Counted from the first letter of the stretch, positions 23,221 to 36,515 are shown. The stretch: DNA of 64,000 nucleotides from Leptodontidium sp. MPI-SDFR-AT-0119 (GCA_020726505.1 JAHLEZ010000002.1:5084001-5148000); one strand, 5' to 3'. Numbers and translations are program-made. Notes: generated by a model not told the origin, from the letters alone.

Positions 23221-24300
23221 ATGCCGAACATACAAACTGATATTTGTGAGACTCACACGAACAATCTCAGCACAATCAAACCTCTATCTTCTGCAAGTAT
23301 TAACTTCTGTGCTTCTCTTGCCATAAAGGCTTTTGGAGATGTGATTCTAGGAGATGCTCTAATTTCTCCCACTCCATTCTGCTTCGACATCCAATGGATA
23401 AACGACTCATCGCATGTCCAGCTCCAAACTTTCATCATGCCCATGAAGACCGCAGACCCTACCAATGCAACATTCGATTCATTCTTCCAATCCAACAACA
23501 TCACACTCGCTCCAAGGAGGTCATGCGCCTCAAAAAATACCAACCCATCAAACAACACCACTCTCCAACCCGTGGATCACCTACCAAACTACAAACCTGC
23601 TCTAAACCAACCATCCCCTACCGCACCAGCTTAATCCAAGCCGACAACACAACCTCAGGCTAGTGTTTCCGCGAAGGGCCTAAACACGACGCTAAAAAGC
23701 GGTACGCGTAACACCTCTGCCGTAACATATACGAGAGCAAATCCCGCCCGGGCACAAAACACTACAATAAATACCTGCACGACGATTTCGTCGTCCAGCG
23801 CGCAAGATGGGCCAAGTCATCATCTTCCTCTGACGACGATAGCTGTTTCTGCGTCGCGGCCCGCTATGGGAACGCCGGTATGAAAGTCTGTAATTGCGAC
23901 CGCTGCGATGGTCTCGTTTACCGAAGCGGGCTGGGGGATGTATGTAGTATGCTTAAGAGGAGTGTACGGATAATGGGTTCAGTAGTGGGTAAATGATGGA
24001 TCATAGCAGGAATGCGCTTGTGGCTCTGTATGCGCATGAGAAAGAGACGGGACCGTATAATGGTGGAGTTGGATCCGCTGCTTAGTGCTGAGGGTTTTGT
24101 GCAGCAGAGTTGTAGCAGTGGAGATCAGGAGAGACAGGGCCAGGATTATACGGGCCCGATGGTTGAGTGCCAGCCATAGTTATGGATTTGGGATCTTGGC
24201 GATGGGGAAGTGGTGTAGGCATAAATTGAAGCCGGAGTTGGGACCGTTTTGGCAGGGTGATTTTAAGGAGAGGTCGTGGGCTGATGAGGTGTGGAATTAG
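23221..24300 (+). pseudogene. Broken copy of the secreted cysteine-rich CNCDRCD family
   Basis: Pieces align in order to the intact members at 30999-32168 and 34844-35818 but lie in different frames. The N-terminal part (FCFDIQW, near 23370) is in one frame. The IPYRTSL...CFREGP, HDDFVVQRARWAK and VCNCDRCDGLV parts are in a second frame. A stretch around 23970-24060 is in a third, and ELDPLLSAEGF...CSSGDQ and the KWCRH end are in other frames again. At least two in-frame stops interrupt the core: a TAG where intact copies have the Trp of the SWCFR motif (23661-23663) and a TAA near 23708. A further TAA lies near 23995. At least three frameshifts are needed. The Trp-to-TAG change is a TpG-to-TpA transition as expected from repeat-induced point mutation, but one site proves nothing. 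Confidence 0.8.
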
Positions 24301-24596
24301 TGGCCTCTCATTTTTAGTTAGCTAGGGGATGAAACATTGTTGTGCATAAATGGAGTTTATGTTTTAGAGATACCATCAGTTCGTATGTTATATAGTAGTT
24401 CTCCATTCCAATTTTAAGCCTGCTCTACTGCCCCTAAAGCAAAGGAAATCTTTTCCTTTGTTGTTCCTAGTCGAGATTTGAGAATATCCTCATCTCCAAA
24501 CACCATTCATCATAGCCCACACATTCCCATTGTTCGTCCTTGCCAACCTGTTCAACAGACTTGTTTCCCCACTTCACTTCTATCGTTCCGTACGAG

Positions 24597-26121
<1,525 letters not shown>

Positions 26122-26741
26122 GGTGAAGGTTGCGTACTGTTAATGATTGCCAAATTAACTGGGGAATTCAGAATGCTTTGTATTCTGTGGACGTGACGAT
26201 CACCCACCATTAAGAATATATATAACTCTGTCCGATGCCGTCATTGACATGCGTCTGTGGAACATGCCATTGGAAATCGCTCAACCCGTCCTGAATAATC
26301 CATCGGCATTCGTGTACCTGCAAATGGCGTCTTGTTTACAGCAAGGCGGGCTATGGGCTGACTCAGCTCATGCAGCTCGCTTTTCGGCGAGGGCTTGCTG
26401 ACTGCGGCGAGCTGCCGAAAGACTATGCCGCTTTGAGAATTTGCAAAGCTTGGCATTGGGAATAGCCTCATCTTGATGGTCGATGAAAGCCGCATCGTCA
26501 GAATCGCTTTGAAATTGTCGCTGAGAAATAGGCTTCACGATACTTTGAAGTACTGCAGTGACAAAGCGGATGAGGAGCATCGAAGCAAAAATGGGGTGAA
26601 AAGGGAACATATAAGGAGGATGAGCGCTGTGAGAAAGAATCATCAGCTCAGCATCAATTCTTCTCTCAATCAATAAGCAAACTTCAAATCTTCCCTGCAA
26701 CTACGCATATTTTCGTTCCCAGATATCCCTATTTCGGAGTC
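26122..26741. promoter_or_regulatory. Divergent promoter region between OYE and SDR genes
   Basis: 620 bp separating the two divergent start codons. A TATA-like aatatatataac lies at about 26215-26226, suitably placed for the minus-strand oxidoreductase. Shared control of the pair is inferred from the head-to-head layout. Confidence 0.45.
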
Positions 26742-27981
26742 ATGTCTGCCTCCCCAAGAGTCTTTGTGACAGGTGTCTCTGGCTATGTCGGAGGCCACAC
26801 TGTGATGCGCATCATCGAAAAACATCCAGAATGGACAGTCGTCGCTCTCGTGAGAAACGAGGAGCAAAATTCGATCGTGCATGCTCGATGGCCCAAGATT
26901 GAAACCGTCATCGGAGACTTGGATGACAAGAAACTGATGATCAAAGAAGGATCTAAGGCCGATGTTGTCCTTCGTATGTATTTAAATCCACCATTCGTCT
27001 TGACGAGTGCTAAGCTTGAATAGAAACTGCATCTGCGGATCATATTCCAGGTGTCTTGTCTCTCATTGAGGGGTTGAGTCAGAGATACCCAACTTCAGGC
27101 TATCTCATCCACGTTGCTGGGACCGGAATGCTCAATGATGTCCCTAATGGATTTGGTAAGTCTGGAGACAGTGAAGCTCGAGTATCTGCTAATATCTGAA
27201 GGCCAACCATCTACAAAGGTCTACTCTGATATCTCGGACTTGAAGGAAATCACTTCGTTCCCCCTGGAGAACCATGTTCATCGAGATGTCGATATGGCTC
27301 TTCTGGAGGCGCAGAAGAAGTTTGCTGTTCCTACTGCCATCGTGTCGCCACCCATGATCCATGGTGTTGGCAAGGGTCCACTAAAGACCAGAAGCATCCA
27401 AGTTCCGTTTTTCATTGAGGCCACCCTCAAGCGTGGGAAGGGATTTCAAGTCCTTGAGGGACAGAACGTCTGGGATCGTGAGTAGCTTCGTGTTAATTAT
27501 GTGTTGCTCATATTGACAGTTGTCCAGAAACCCATATCGACGACATCGCTTCTGCATTCATGCTGCTAGTCGAAGAAGCTTTGAAGCCAAATGGAGGAAA
27601 GGCCGATTGGGGACAGCAAGGGTATTACTTTGTCGCCGCCGACCAATTTGTGAGAACTTCTGATTTGACATAAATAAATATGCTAGACTAACAATGGACT
27701 AGAAATGGGCAGATGTTGCCGAAGCCGTATCGAAAATCGCATCCGATCAAGGTTTGATGTCAAGTACTGCAGTGGACAAGCTTTCTGTCGCTGATGCATC
27801 GGCTTTGCACCCTTGGGCTCCTTTGATCTGGGGAGGCAATTGCAGAAGTCGGTCTGATAGGATCGAGAAACTTGGTTGGAAGGCAAAAGGGCCGCGCTTC
27901 CAAGAGAGTTTGCCGGCAATGATTGCCGCCGAAGTGAAAACGCTAGGAACACAGTCATCCAAGACCACTTTTGATAAATAA
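26742..27981 (+). CDS. NAD(P)-dependent epimerase/dehydratase-like SDR
   Basis: Five exons: 26742-26973, 27024-27155, 27202-27477, 27528-27649 and 27703-27981, about 346 residues. The N-terminus has VFVTGVSGYVGGHTVMRII, the TGxxGxxG dinucleotide-binding motif of extended SDRs. It is followed by ALVRNEEQ, VIGDLDD, an ADHI segment, the substrate-side IVSPPMIHGVGKGP, a VWDQTHIDDIASAFMLLVEEA strand and a C-terminal GWKAKGPRF. This is the NAD-dependent epimerase/NmrA-like branch. The classic YxxxK catalytic pair is not obvious, as in many NmrA-like members, so it may be regulatory or an atypical reductase. A homologue with the same motif order lies at 49967-51200. It sits head-to-head with the OYE gene and upstream of a Zn2Cys6 regulator. 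Confidence 0.87.
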
Positions 27982-28494
27982 GGGATCGAGAAACTCGACC
28001 GGCTGGCACGAATGAGGAAATATCTCAAAAAGGTTTCATCTGAACATGATTCCGTGAGATATCCGTTCTATGGAAATTCATCGGTGGCCTGTACCCGGAT
28101 TTATTTCGGTGCGGGTGCCCAAAATCTGGGTACAACTACATTTTCTGGATCTGACTGAACGTTGCTGGGAAATAAATGAGGACTAAGCATTCCGTAATCG
28201 AATAAAACAATGAAAAGCGTTGAAACGCGAAGCTGTCCTCGTATATAAACCCCTGGGACTTACCAGTGAAGCCGCAGGGGCTGTGATGACACATTTAGCG
28301 GTTTGGTCTAGAACAGTGTGTGGAAGTCAGGCAAGGCGTGCATCGCGAACTACAGAGTACAACAGGACTTGACAGCCAGCCGTGTGTGTGTATCTCGACA
28401 CCGACATCCGCTCTTGACTCAGCACAGCAACACAACATAACACAGCATAGGAACCAACCAAACCAACAAGCAAACAAACTGGCTCGCCGCCCTC
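27982..28494. promoter_or_regulatory. Promoter region of the Zn2Cys6 gene; TATA-like box at 28242
   Basis: A tatataaac box at 28242-28250 lies about 250 bp before the ATG at 28495, followed by a CA-rich leader. A gtacccggat/atctgggtac inverted pair at about 28090-28136 could form a hairpin; its role is unknown. Confidence 0.35.
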
Positions 28495-30802
28495 ATGAAC
28501 TCTCAAGAGGGAGACGGCGAGGGAAGCGCCGCCTCGCATGGGCGACCCTGCCACGGCTGCCGCAAGAGAAAAGTGCGGTGCGACAAGACGCGACCGTGTT
28601 CGAATTGTGTTCGCTCCAAACAACTATGCACGTACGAGAGCAGCGACAGCACCGTCGGTCTATCGCGGGAAGTAAACAATGTGTCGATGTCAACCGATGC
28701 AGAGCTCCGGGAGAGACTGGCGAGGCTGGAGAAGTTGATGGAGTCGATGCTGGTCGGAGAGACGACGCCGGGAAGGAGAGGGAGACTCGGCACCAGCAGC
28801 CCGGAAATCGCTAATCAGTCGCTAAGGAGCTCTACAACTACCACACCGAACCTGACTTCAAGTTCCTCCGCTGGGCCACATCTATATCAACCCAATATAA
28901 CTGCAGCTTTTCCCTCAAATGAGGGACTGTTCAATCAACAGTCTAGTGAATTCGTGGCACCAGTTGGGCAAATTCTATTTCAAGATGGATACAGTGCCTA
29001 TTTTGACTCGGATTTCTGGCCGGGTCTCATCACCGAGGTATGTCCGTCAACTCCGTACCTTGACATCACTTACTGATTCTTAGCCAGGTTGAAGATCTAA
29101 GACAGCTATTCGACGATCCAGTCGCTCAGAGTAACGATTCTTCTCAGTGGGCCTCGATGTCTGTCCTCGGAATGTCGTCTCCGTTCTCAGCAACAGACCT
29201 CGGCTTGACACATCCATCACTTGACGAGAGCAACATGCTCTGCAAATACTTCTTTGAGATCGTCAATCCATTCACCAGGGCTCTTCACTCGTCATTATTT
29301 GCCAGAGAGTTGGGCATGTATAGACGGGGTACATATCATCTGCCACTCGAGTTCGAGGCGCTGCTGTTCTCCATCTACACTTTGACAGTAAACACTTTGC
29401 GTGCAGACTTGGTCGAGAGAATATTCTCAACCTCGAAAAGTGAGGTTTTATCACGGCTGCAATTATCGACTCAAGTTGCATTGGCGAGAATTCAATTCCA
29501 CCGGACAGAGAAAGTTCATGGTCTTGGGGCACTGCTTAATTACTTGGTACTTCCGGTGACACCCCCCTCCTGCGCGAATGAAAAGCTGACAAAAACTCCA
29601 GACTTTTCTCTTCCAGCAGAATATGTACAAAGATGCTGTCTCTCTTCTCGCAGTAGCTGTTCGTCTAGCCCAAAATATGGGCATCCATCGAGATTCCCAA
29701 CACTTCCCTTTCTCACCCTGGGTGACTGAGATCCGCGCCAGGATATGGAATTACATCTGCATCCTTGACGCCCAGGCCATAACATCATACGGTGCAGAAT
29801 CCTGTTTACCACCGACATGCGATGCTCTCCCACCCAGAAACGCAAATGATCGTGATTGGCATGCAAGTCGATTTGCCAACCCATCATCAGTCCCTCCGAA
29901 CGTCCTAGGTTTCAAAGATACCACGTTCGCTCTTGTACATCGAGAGATATCCAACACGACTCGACTTCTTGCAACGGTTGACGGGACCGACTTCGACAAG
30001 AGACATGGTATTTTAAGCCAAGCCGAGACATCATTGAATCAAAAATACCTAGACAGGATAGACCGGACAAACCCATCTCAGACCGTCATCGCGGCTCTCG
30101 TTGAAATTCGTTTATCAACACTCAGACTATCACTTCGACATCGACAAACCGAAAACACAAAATTACATCCTTCGGATCCGCAGAGATACCAGTACACCTC
30201 TCTTCCCCCCTTCCCACTTTGCTCCCGCGATTTATCCATTTACAGAGAAGGAAATAGTATGCTGATATCCCACCAGAGTTTTCCTCGCTGCCATTGAACT
30301 TCTCGAAGCTATCACCTATCACATATCTACCTTCAGCGCCTTGAACTGGGAATGGCTCTTCAGCACCCCCGTCCCATGGCTCGCAACATCCATAGCACTA
30401 ACCGACATGCGGCACGCCACCCGGCAAAACGACAAAGACCGCGCTCAACGACAGATCCAAGCTGTATTTGCTCGATTTGCAAACTCCCCAGTCTCGTCGA
30501 CACAAATGTGGAAAACGCTCGCACGGCTGAGGAGTAACATGATGGATGAATCCAGCCACGTCCTACCGAGTGGAAGCACGAGTGTAGGTGGGAATTCCAG
30601 TGCGGGTGGAAGCAGAATACCAGGAGATGCAGGTGGTGCTGCTGTCGCTACCGCGTTTGGATTTGATAACGACTGGATGTTGGACTACGGTGGAGGCGGG
30701 GTTGGGCGAGGAGATGGAACTTATGATGAACTGGTTATGATGGGTGACATGCAGAGCTTACCTTGGTATGCTTGGAATGAAGGGGGCTCGAATACGCAGT
30801 AG
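28495..30802 (+). CDS. Zn2Cys6 fungal-specific transcription factor
   Basis: Four exons: 28495-29037, 29088-29546, 29602-30191 and 30277-30802, about 705 residues. The zinc cluster at residues about 19-45 reads C-HGC-RKRKVRC-DKTRPC-SNC-VRSKQLC (C-x2-C-x6-C-x5-C-x2-C-x6-C). It is followed by an SDAELRERLARLEKLME-type coiled coil. The middle-homology domain includes SLLAVAVRLAQNMGIHRDSQ and a PWVTEIRARIWNYICILDAQ segment; I chose the acceptor at 29601 because it gives the normal spacing from the ALLNYL helix to AVRLAQ. The C-terminus is Gly/Ser-rich with an acidic tail. It directly follows the divergent OYE/SDR pair, as pathway-specific regulators often do, so it may control them (inference). 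Confidence 0.88.
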
Positions 30803-30998
30803 AGGAGTATTCAATGGGAAGCAAAAGGCTAATATATAGTATGGGTAACTAGCTACCCTTTTGAAGAAACATCTAGACGGCTCACGAATCGTGGGATCTC
30901 ATGTCCCACGATAGAAGACCGAAAACAAGACGAAGAGTCAAAACATTCTACAAAGTAAATTAAAGAGATACCATGCACAAAGCAGCAATGCAAACAAT

Positions 30999-32168
30999 TT
31001 AACCATCACCCCACTGCCCAAACCCGCCCGTTGCTGGCTTCCCCCTCATCTTCTCAAATGGATCCTCTTTCTCCTTAACCCACTTCCTCTCCCCACCAGC
31101 AACCATATCCTTACACCACCTCCCACCCGCAAACCTCCCCACTCCATACTTCATACAATCAATCACAGGGCCAGAATAATCCTGATCCTTTCGCGACTCA
31201 CTCCCACTCTTGCAACTCCCCACCACAACCCCCTCCTCCGCCAACACAGGATCCAACTCCATCGGCTCGCTCCTCGCACCCTTCCCATCCGGATACGTAA
31301 ACAGCGAGATAATACTATTCCCCAACACCCCCTTGAGCGCCGACTTGATGTACCCGCTACTAAACCCCTTACTGGTGCACTGCGCCTGCAAGGCCTTGCA
31401 CATGTTCGCCAACCCGTGGTTAATCACCAACGCATCGCACCGGTCGCAATTGCAGATCTTGAACCCGGCTGTACGGTCGCGTCCGGCGACGCAAATACAT
31501 GACCCGCCGTTCTCGACTGTCGTGTTGCTTGTTCCTGCGCCTTTGGCACGCTGGACGACGTAGTCGTCGTGGAAGGGGATGGTGGATGATTCTCGGGCGC
31601 CGGGAAAGTGGAGCTGTGCAATGTTCCGGCAGAGAGATGTTACGTCGTTGTTATTTGGTGAGGGACCGGGGCGGAAACACCAGCTTTTGGAAGTGGAATC
31701 TTGGTTGTCGATGAGAGGCGTGCGGTAGGGCAAGCTGCGGGCTGCGCAGTTGTCGCGGCGCTCGAATGAGGCGGTGGAGTTGGTGGACCATGATGTTTCG
31801 TTGGATGCTTGTGCTTGGTTTTGGTCTTGATTGTCATCTGAGGCACTGTTTGTATCGCTCGTTGGTGTGCAGCTATCGGCACCCGTCTCTGTGGTGTTTG
31901 GCATCAGAGATGAAAAGATAGCGGCGAAGTCATCGTTTAATTCGTCGGTGGAACGCTTTGCGATTGCCTTTTGAGCTCCATCTTGGACGGTAGAGGGATG
32001 AGGCATGGTGCAGATCCTTGATTGGAAACCAGTGTCATTCTCATCCCAAGCGATGTCGGTGCAGGCTGGTGGGTTGGCCGATTGAGGCACGACTCCTGCG
32101 AGGGCGATGCCGGGTGTGGCTAGGAGAAAAAGCAGCAGCTTCATGAGAGCTGCTTTAGAGATCTGCAT
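30999..32168 (-). CDS. Secreted cysteine-rich protein, CNCDRCD family (member A)
   Basis: Single exon of 389 residues starting at 32168; an internal ATG eight codons in would give an equally good signal peptide (MKLLLFLLATPGIALAG). After cleavage, the protein has an acidic, Asn/Ser-rich N-terminal half with several N-glycosylation-type sites and scattered Cys. A conserved core follows: SLPYRTPL, SWCFRPG, VTSLCRN, FHDDYVVQRAKG, SCICVAGRDRTAGFKICNCDRCDAL, then ELDPVLAEEGVV, SCKSG, QDYSGPVIDC and RWCKDM. About a dozen Cys in this core suggest a disulfide-stabilised extracellular fold. Three relatives lie within 14 kb. A candidate host- or microbe-interacting secreted protein by type, but no activity can be deduced. 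Confidence 0.8.
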   Translation of the reverse strand: MQISKAALMKLLLFLLATPGIALAGVVPQSANPPACTDIAWDENDTGFQSRICTMPHPSTVQDGAQKAIAKRSTDELNDDFAAIFSSLMPNTTETGADSCTPTSDTNSASDDNQDQNQAQASNETSWSTNSTASFERRDNCAARSLPYRTPLIDNQDSTSKSWCFRPGPSPNNNDVTSLCRNIAQLHFPGARESSTIPFHDDYVVQRAKGAGTSNTTVENGGSCICVAGRDRTAGFKICNCDRCDALVINHGLANMCKALQAQCTSKGFSSGYIKSALKGVLGNSIISLFTYPDGKGARSEPMELDPVLAEEGVVVGSCKSGSESRKDQDYSGPVIDCMKYGVGRFAGGRWCKDMVAGGERKWVKEKEDPFEKMRGKPATGGFGQWGDG

Positions 32169-32836
32169 CTTTATTTCGGTTTTTGAAAGATTGATCTGCT
32201 TTGCTTGAGATGAAGTGAAGTGAGGTTGGATGAAGATTGGAAATGCTGGCTGGGTGTGGCGTGGATTGAATTTTGTGATGGGTGTGCTGGGTAAAATAGA
32301 ATGGTTCAGTATTAAAAGTTTGATAATAAAAAATGAAAGGAAGCCTCTTAATATATCTGATAGGATTTGAATTTAAACTGCAGCCTCAAGATCTGAACTG
32401 GGCATTTAGATGTGGACTGAGGACCTCGCTTAACCAATAGTGCTACCAATGAGAAGTCGGTTTGGGACCGATTGACCTAGCGATAGCACGTTCTAGAATA
32501 TGACTAGTTTGGACTATCCACATGTGCACTGTAGGTGACTAGGCAAGGTTGCTTCCCATATAGAGAACTGGTCGAGTTATTTGCCGAATCAAAACGCCCG
32601 GACGAGAAAAGCATTGCAGTTTCATGGACTTGTAGAATCAAAATTTGGGAATGCTCAGGGGGACAAACTTTTTACAGCGATGTTCAAAGCATTAACAATT
32701 AACCTACATTATCATTCAAAAATCACCCATACTTTTCATCCCGAATTCATATGCCCACAACTTCAACTAAAATTGACACATGTCAAGCCCGCGCCTCCCG
32801 CTCAAACAAAACTCCTAATGGAAAATTGAGAGCCAT
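32169..32836. other. Intergenic with a weak tRNA-like trace
   Basis: Divergent/convergent spacer. The minus strand around 32470-32355 has A-box-like and B-box-like traces but no acceptor or T-stem pairing, so it is not called as a tRNA. No supported coding sequence. Confidence 0.4.
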
Positions 32837-33634
32837 TCATCGATCCCACATGGAACCAGTACCTCTCGAACCCAAACCAAGACCCAGCCCACTGCGTCCC
32901 AAATCTTCTATGCCATCACCTCTAGCTCTCCATCCTCCAAGTCCAAGACCACGATCCGTCTCAACCTGTATAAATCCCGTCCTCGGCCGATCCGACCTCC
33001 TCATGCTGGGCTCATACACATTGACATACATGATCCTTCCGTTAACCGACTCCTGCACCCAAGAATCCCTCAAGTGCTGAACAATCATTGACATATCATG
33101 ACGCGAGATAGTTACATCCCCATCCGAAAGCCTATCACTCGAGTCTCTCAATCCCAAGTTCGCAAAGGACGACAAGTTCTGGAGCTGCGACAGCAATCCC
33201 CTCCCACCGCCACCACGTCTTGAGGTCCCACCAAGTCGTCTAGCGAACCCTTCGAATGCGGCAATGACATCGCGCTCAACTCCATTGAATATACTCTCAA
33301 GTTGTCTCCCATCATAGAGTCCGGCATCATTCTCTATCGGATCACGAGGTCGAAGGCGATGAGAATTCGTTTCGACTCGTCGAATCTCGCGATTGCATGC
33401 GTTGATGGCATCACTAGCAACGGTGTCACCCCGTTCAAATTCAGAGCCGCATTCGGAACGGCAGCGAGTGAACGCGTTGTCGATGGCTCGCACGTTGGAA
33501 GACAGACTGCTCTGAAGACTAGAGATAGTTGAGGATGGCATGCCGAAGCGGCGGGTGGAATCGATCAGGTTGGAGGCTCGAGAGAGGCCATCGCGAAGCT
33601 CCCTGAGTTCATCTTGGAAATTGACAGACGGCAT
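32837..33634 (-). CDS. Hypothetical protein, single exon
   Basis: 265 residues, ATG at 33634 (MPSVNFQDELRELRDGL). The first 110 residues are helical and Ser/Arg-rich with paired Cys (CRSEC and NACNREIRRVE), compatible with a coiled bundle such as the N-terminal helical region of some fungal signalling proteins. A Gly/Arg-rich linker follows (SRRGGGGRG), then a second helical segment (DMSMIVQHLRDSWVQE) and a Gly-rich C-terminus. No signal peptide or transmembrane segment. It lies between two secreted cysteine-rich genes but is unrelated to them. Family not recognised. Confidence 0.62.
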   Translation of the reverse strand: MPSVNFQDELRELRDGLSRASNLIDSTRRFGMPSSTISSLQSSLSSNVRAIDNAFTRCRSECGSEFERGDTVASDAINACNREIRRVETNSHRLRPRDPIENDAGLYDGRQLESIFNGVERDVIAAFEGFARRLGGTSRRGGGGRGLLSQLQNLSSFANLGLRDSSDRLSDGDVTISRHDMSMIVQHLRDSWVQESVNGRIMYVNVYEPSMRRSDRPRTGFIQVETDRGLGLGGWRARGDGIEDLGRSGLGLGLGSRGTGSMWDR

Positions 33635-34843
33635 GACGAGTTACTGGTGACAGACTGTAGTGTTGTCAATGGGATTGTGGGAACAATTGTAGTTGGGAAT
33701 ATGTTGGGAAGTGTTACTCGATGAAGTGTTTGCTCGTTTATCTCTGGTGACTTTGGTCAACCTCGTTGTCCGTGTGACCTCGTGCAAAGTAACATGGAGA
33801 TACGACACAATATGAAATTAGTAGACATAGCCACTCAAGGTCTTCGATACCTTCTTAAATAGAAGCAGCAGAACATCACAGTTTCACAAGCACAGCAATC
33901 TCAACGGTCAACAGATCTCAGCCATCCTCGCCTTGCCTCGCTGTGCAGATCCGCAGCTGTACAACGCCTGCAAACTTTTCGTCTGACCTCTTTTACTTAA
34001 CGAGCCCAATAGTTCCGTAGCAAAGCACTCACCTGCCCACTTCCAGCGAAGAGCATTACCCAATTACCAGCACTATTTGCCACTTGGAGACGGGTCTTTC
34101 TCGTATGCTGGGAGAGGCAGGTCGTTTCGCGATTGTGTAATGTATCTCAATGTCAATCTGTACGACCGCAATGTGTATCTTCTGGCATTAACTCATCATG
34201 ATTACCATGAGGTAGTCGCGCGACTGTTTTGAGCAGTGGCTGAGGGAGAATTGAGGGCAAACATTTATGAAACGTTGCACAATTCAATGGTTAGTAGACC
34301 CTCAACCTTGCATCTAGTTGGTAAGACAGACAAGAATATCAAGGTTGAACCGTTGTGAGTTTTCTCACGTTTGCTGTGCGGGAAAGGTAACAAGATGGTG
34401 AACGGCCCGAAAAGGTTGGTAGCGAGATTTGGTGTTCACATGTGACTTTAAAATGACTTGGAAACGCTCCATAAACTCCGTTCCATAGTAGCGCGGACTT
34501 AGTCTTGGGACATTCATCGTTCTATCTCCGCACTTTACGTTCTTGATTTTATGTGTGGGACAAAGTCATCAGTATGACGCTCGTCATGGCAGCTACCGGA
34601 TGACTTTAGGGTGGTGACAACACCGGCTCGCTTAATTTTAGAGGGAACGAGGCAGTTCGAATCCCAATATTGACTTATCGACTGCCACAGTAAAAAATAG
34701 CTTTAAGGCAACTGCGTTGTAATGTTAGTAAATGTTAGAACCCTTTCGACAGTTCTCTAAATATTTTCATCCATCCCGCCACAAATTTTACTCAACCAAA
34801 TAGTCTGTCTCGGACGGCTTCTTTTCCCTCGAAACTTGACAAA
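33635..34843. other. Intergenic, divergent promoters
   Basis: 1.2 kb upstream of both the 33634 (minus) and 34844 (plus) starts. No reading frame of interest. A gttcgaatccc B-box-like string near 34654 has no matching tRNA fold around it. Confidence 0.5.
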
Positions 34844-35818
34844 ATGCGTACCCCATTCCTCAGCGCAATGTCGCTGGTCATTGGCCCAGCTTCAAGCATG
34901 GCTATTCCAACAAACGACGGCGTTTCCTCTGCCGGATTCTGCAGCGACGTGAAATGGGACTACAACAGTACTGATCTCCAAACAGTAAACCGTATCCGGC
35001 GCTTCGAACCGCCAAGCATTTTGAACACAGAACCTGCCCTCAACGATTCTTGTCCCTGTTCCGCATATCACGACTACTTGGACTCAAAAAATACCAGACA
35101 CTCAAATAACACTCCACGTACCCTCAACTCCAGATCTATCTGGAACAACGAAGACGAAAGGGACAAGGCCCGGCATGCCTGCTACGGCAAGGATTTGCCC
35201 TACCGGTCTAAAATGCTGCCAGGCTCTGACCAGAATCACACAAGCTGGTGTTTCCGCGAAGGAGCCCTCCCAAAGCAATCCGATGTCACGAAAGTCTGCA
35301 ACAGCGCCGCGCAGAATTTCTACTCTACCGACAACCAAAAACGCATCTTCCAGATCCAACGCACAAAATGGGCAAATTCATCTCCAGTAACGAAAGAGAA
35401 CAACGGAACCTGTTTCTGCACTATGCTCAGAGAAGGCACTGCAGGATTGAAATTGTGCAACTGCGACCGATGTGATGGGTTGCAGCTAGATTTCGGTGTT
35501 GCGGATGTGTGCAGAGCTTTACAGATGGATTACACGCAGAACATGTTCGGGAGTGGATATATGCGGACCAAGAATCCAAATGCGCTGTATGCGTTGTATG
35601 GATATAAGGATGGCAAGATCGAACTCGACCCAGTTTTGAGCTTGGAGGGTGTGATGCCCAGTACGTGCAATAGTGGCGACGAGAAACGTCGAAATCAGGA
35701 CCACACTGGCTTGGTCATGAATTGTCCTTGGACGGATTGGTTGAAGGGAAAGTGCAGTTTTAGTTATAAGAAGAAGGAGCCAAAGCAGATTTGGAATGCG
35801 GCATTCACGGATAACTGA
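34844..35818 (+). CDS. Secreted cysteine-rich protein, CNCDRCD family (member B)
   Basis: Single exon, 324 residues. The N-terminus (MRTPFLSAMSLVIGPASSMA) is a plausible, rather short signal peptide. Core motifs follow in the family order: GFCSDVKW, SCPCSAYHD, CYGKDLPYRS, SWCFREGALP, DVTKVCN, CFCTMLREGTAGLKLCNCDRCDGL, ADVCRALQ, ELDPVLSLEGV, TCNSGDEKRRNQDHTGLVMNC and a WLKGKC end. Compared with the copy at 30999 it is shorter in the N-terminal Asn/Ser region and has more Lys near the C-terminus. Transcribed divergently from the 32837-33634 gene and upstream of the core-less copy at 36516, same strand, 0.7 kb away. Confidence 0.82.
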   Translation: MRTPFLSAMSLVIGPASSMAIPTNDGVSSAGFCSDVKWDYNSTDLQTVNRIRRFEPPSILNTEPALNDSCPCSAYHDYLDSKNTRHSNNTPRTLNSRSIWNNEDERDKARHACYGKDLPYRSKMLPGSDQNHTSWCFREGALPKQSDVTKVCNSAAQNFYSTDNQKRIFQIQRTKWANSSPVTKENNGTCFCTMLREGTAGLKLCNCDRCDGLQLDFGVADVCRALQMDYTQNMFGSGYMRTKNPNALYALYGYKDGKIELDPVLSLEGVMPSTCNSGDEKRRNQDHTGLVMNCPWTDWLKGKCSFSYKKKEPKQIWNAAFTDN

Positions 35819-36515
35819 AGAATTTCCCCGAAGAATTGATCCAGTTGAAAGTTGACGGCAGATGGTAGCGAGGACAGGACTGTCTAATACATGTAAAGGC
35901 GTTCAAATGAGTGTATAGAATAGATTTTAAATGTACATTTTTAACTCTTCTATTGAAGTCCAGGGTGATGAGAATCGCTCGTGAGCTCTTGCAAGGAAAC
36001 CTCCACAGGATGACCCTGTTCAAATGATCATGATTGGTTATGTTATCACTTTGCACTGTTTCTTTCTGTACAATTTCTAGGGGTATTTCTCAAAGTTTCT
36101 GTGGGCGCCTTAACACACTAGTAGTGGTTTTGGACTGTGTATGACCAAGTCACATCAGAGGGGGAAGGTCAGAAGGGGAAGGTCGGAAGGGGAGAAAGTG
36201 TCCAATCTGGCTGACCAGGAAACGAGCCCCTATTTCATTGGAGATCTCCATTAGTTTCTAGGTGATGGTGACTTTATGCGGAAAACTGTTCGCTTACCGG
36301 CATTCCGCAGTCCAAAAGACAACACTCAGGCAAAATTCCAACAACACTTGATCATAAGTATTACCCTCCTCTTCCTGCAATTCCTACAAACAGAAATCTG
36401 CACACAATTTAAACTACAAAAAGCTCCTCACACAAACTTATCACAACCTCAGTCGTCCTTTTACAATAATTCCAATATCTACCCACTTATACTTGTCCTC
36501 ATAACCTCCTTCGCA
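35819..36515. other. Intergenic with a short GA-rich direct repeat
   Basis: Two copies of ggggaaggtc(a/g)gaa lie side by side at about 36164-36191. An in-frame upstream extension of the next gene (to 36276) is open but reads as leader sequence rather than protein. Confidence 0.45.

Noticed and set aside
32350..32480. tRNA-like trace on the minus strand (TGGTAGC...GGTTAAGC and attcaaatcc, with a CCTCA/TGAGG pair)
   Set aside because: T-stem and acceptor do not pair, so no functional tRNA; at most a decayed tRNA-related sequence.
34640..34670. gttcgaatccc string matching a tRNA B box
   Set aside because: No T-stem, D-arm or acceptor complementarity around it.
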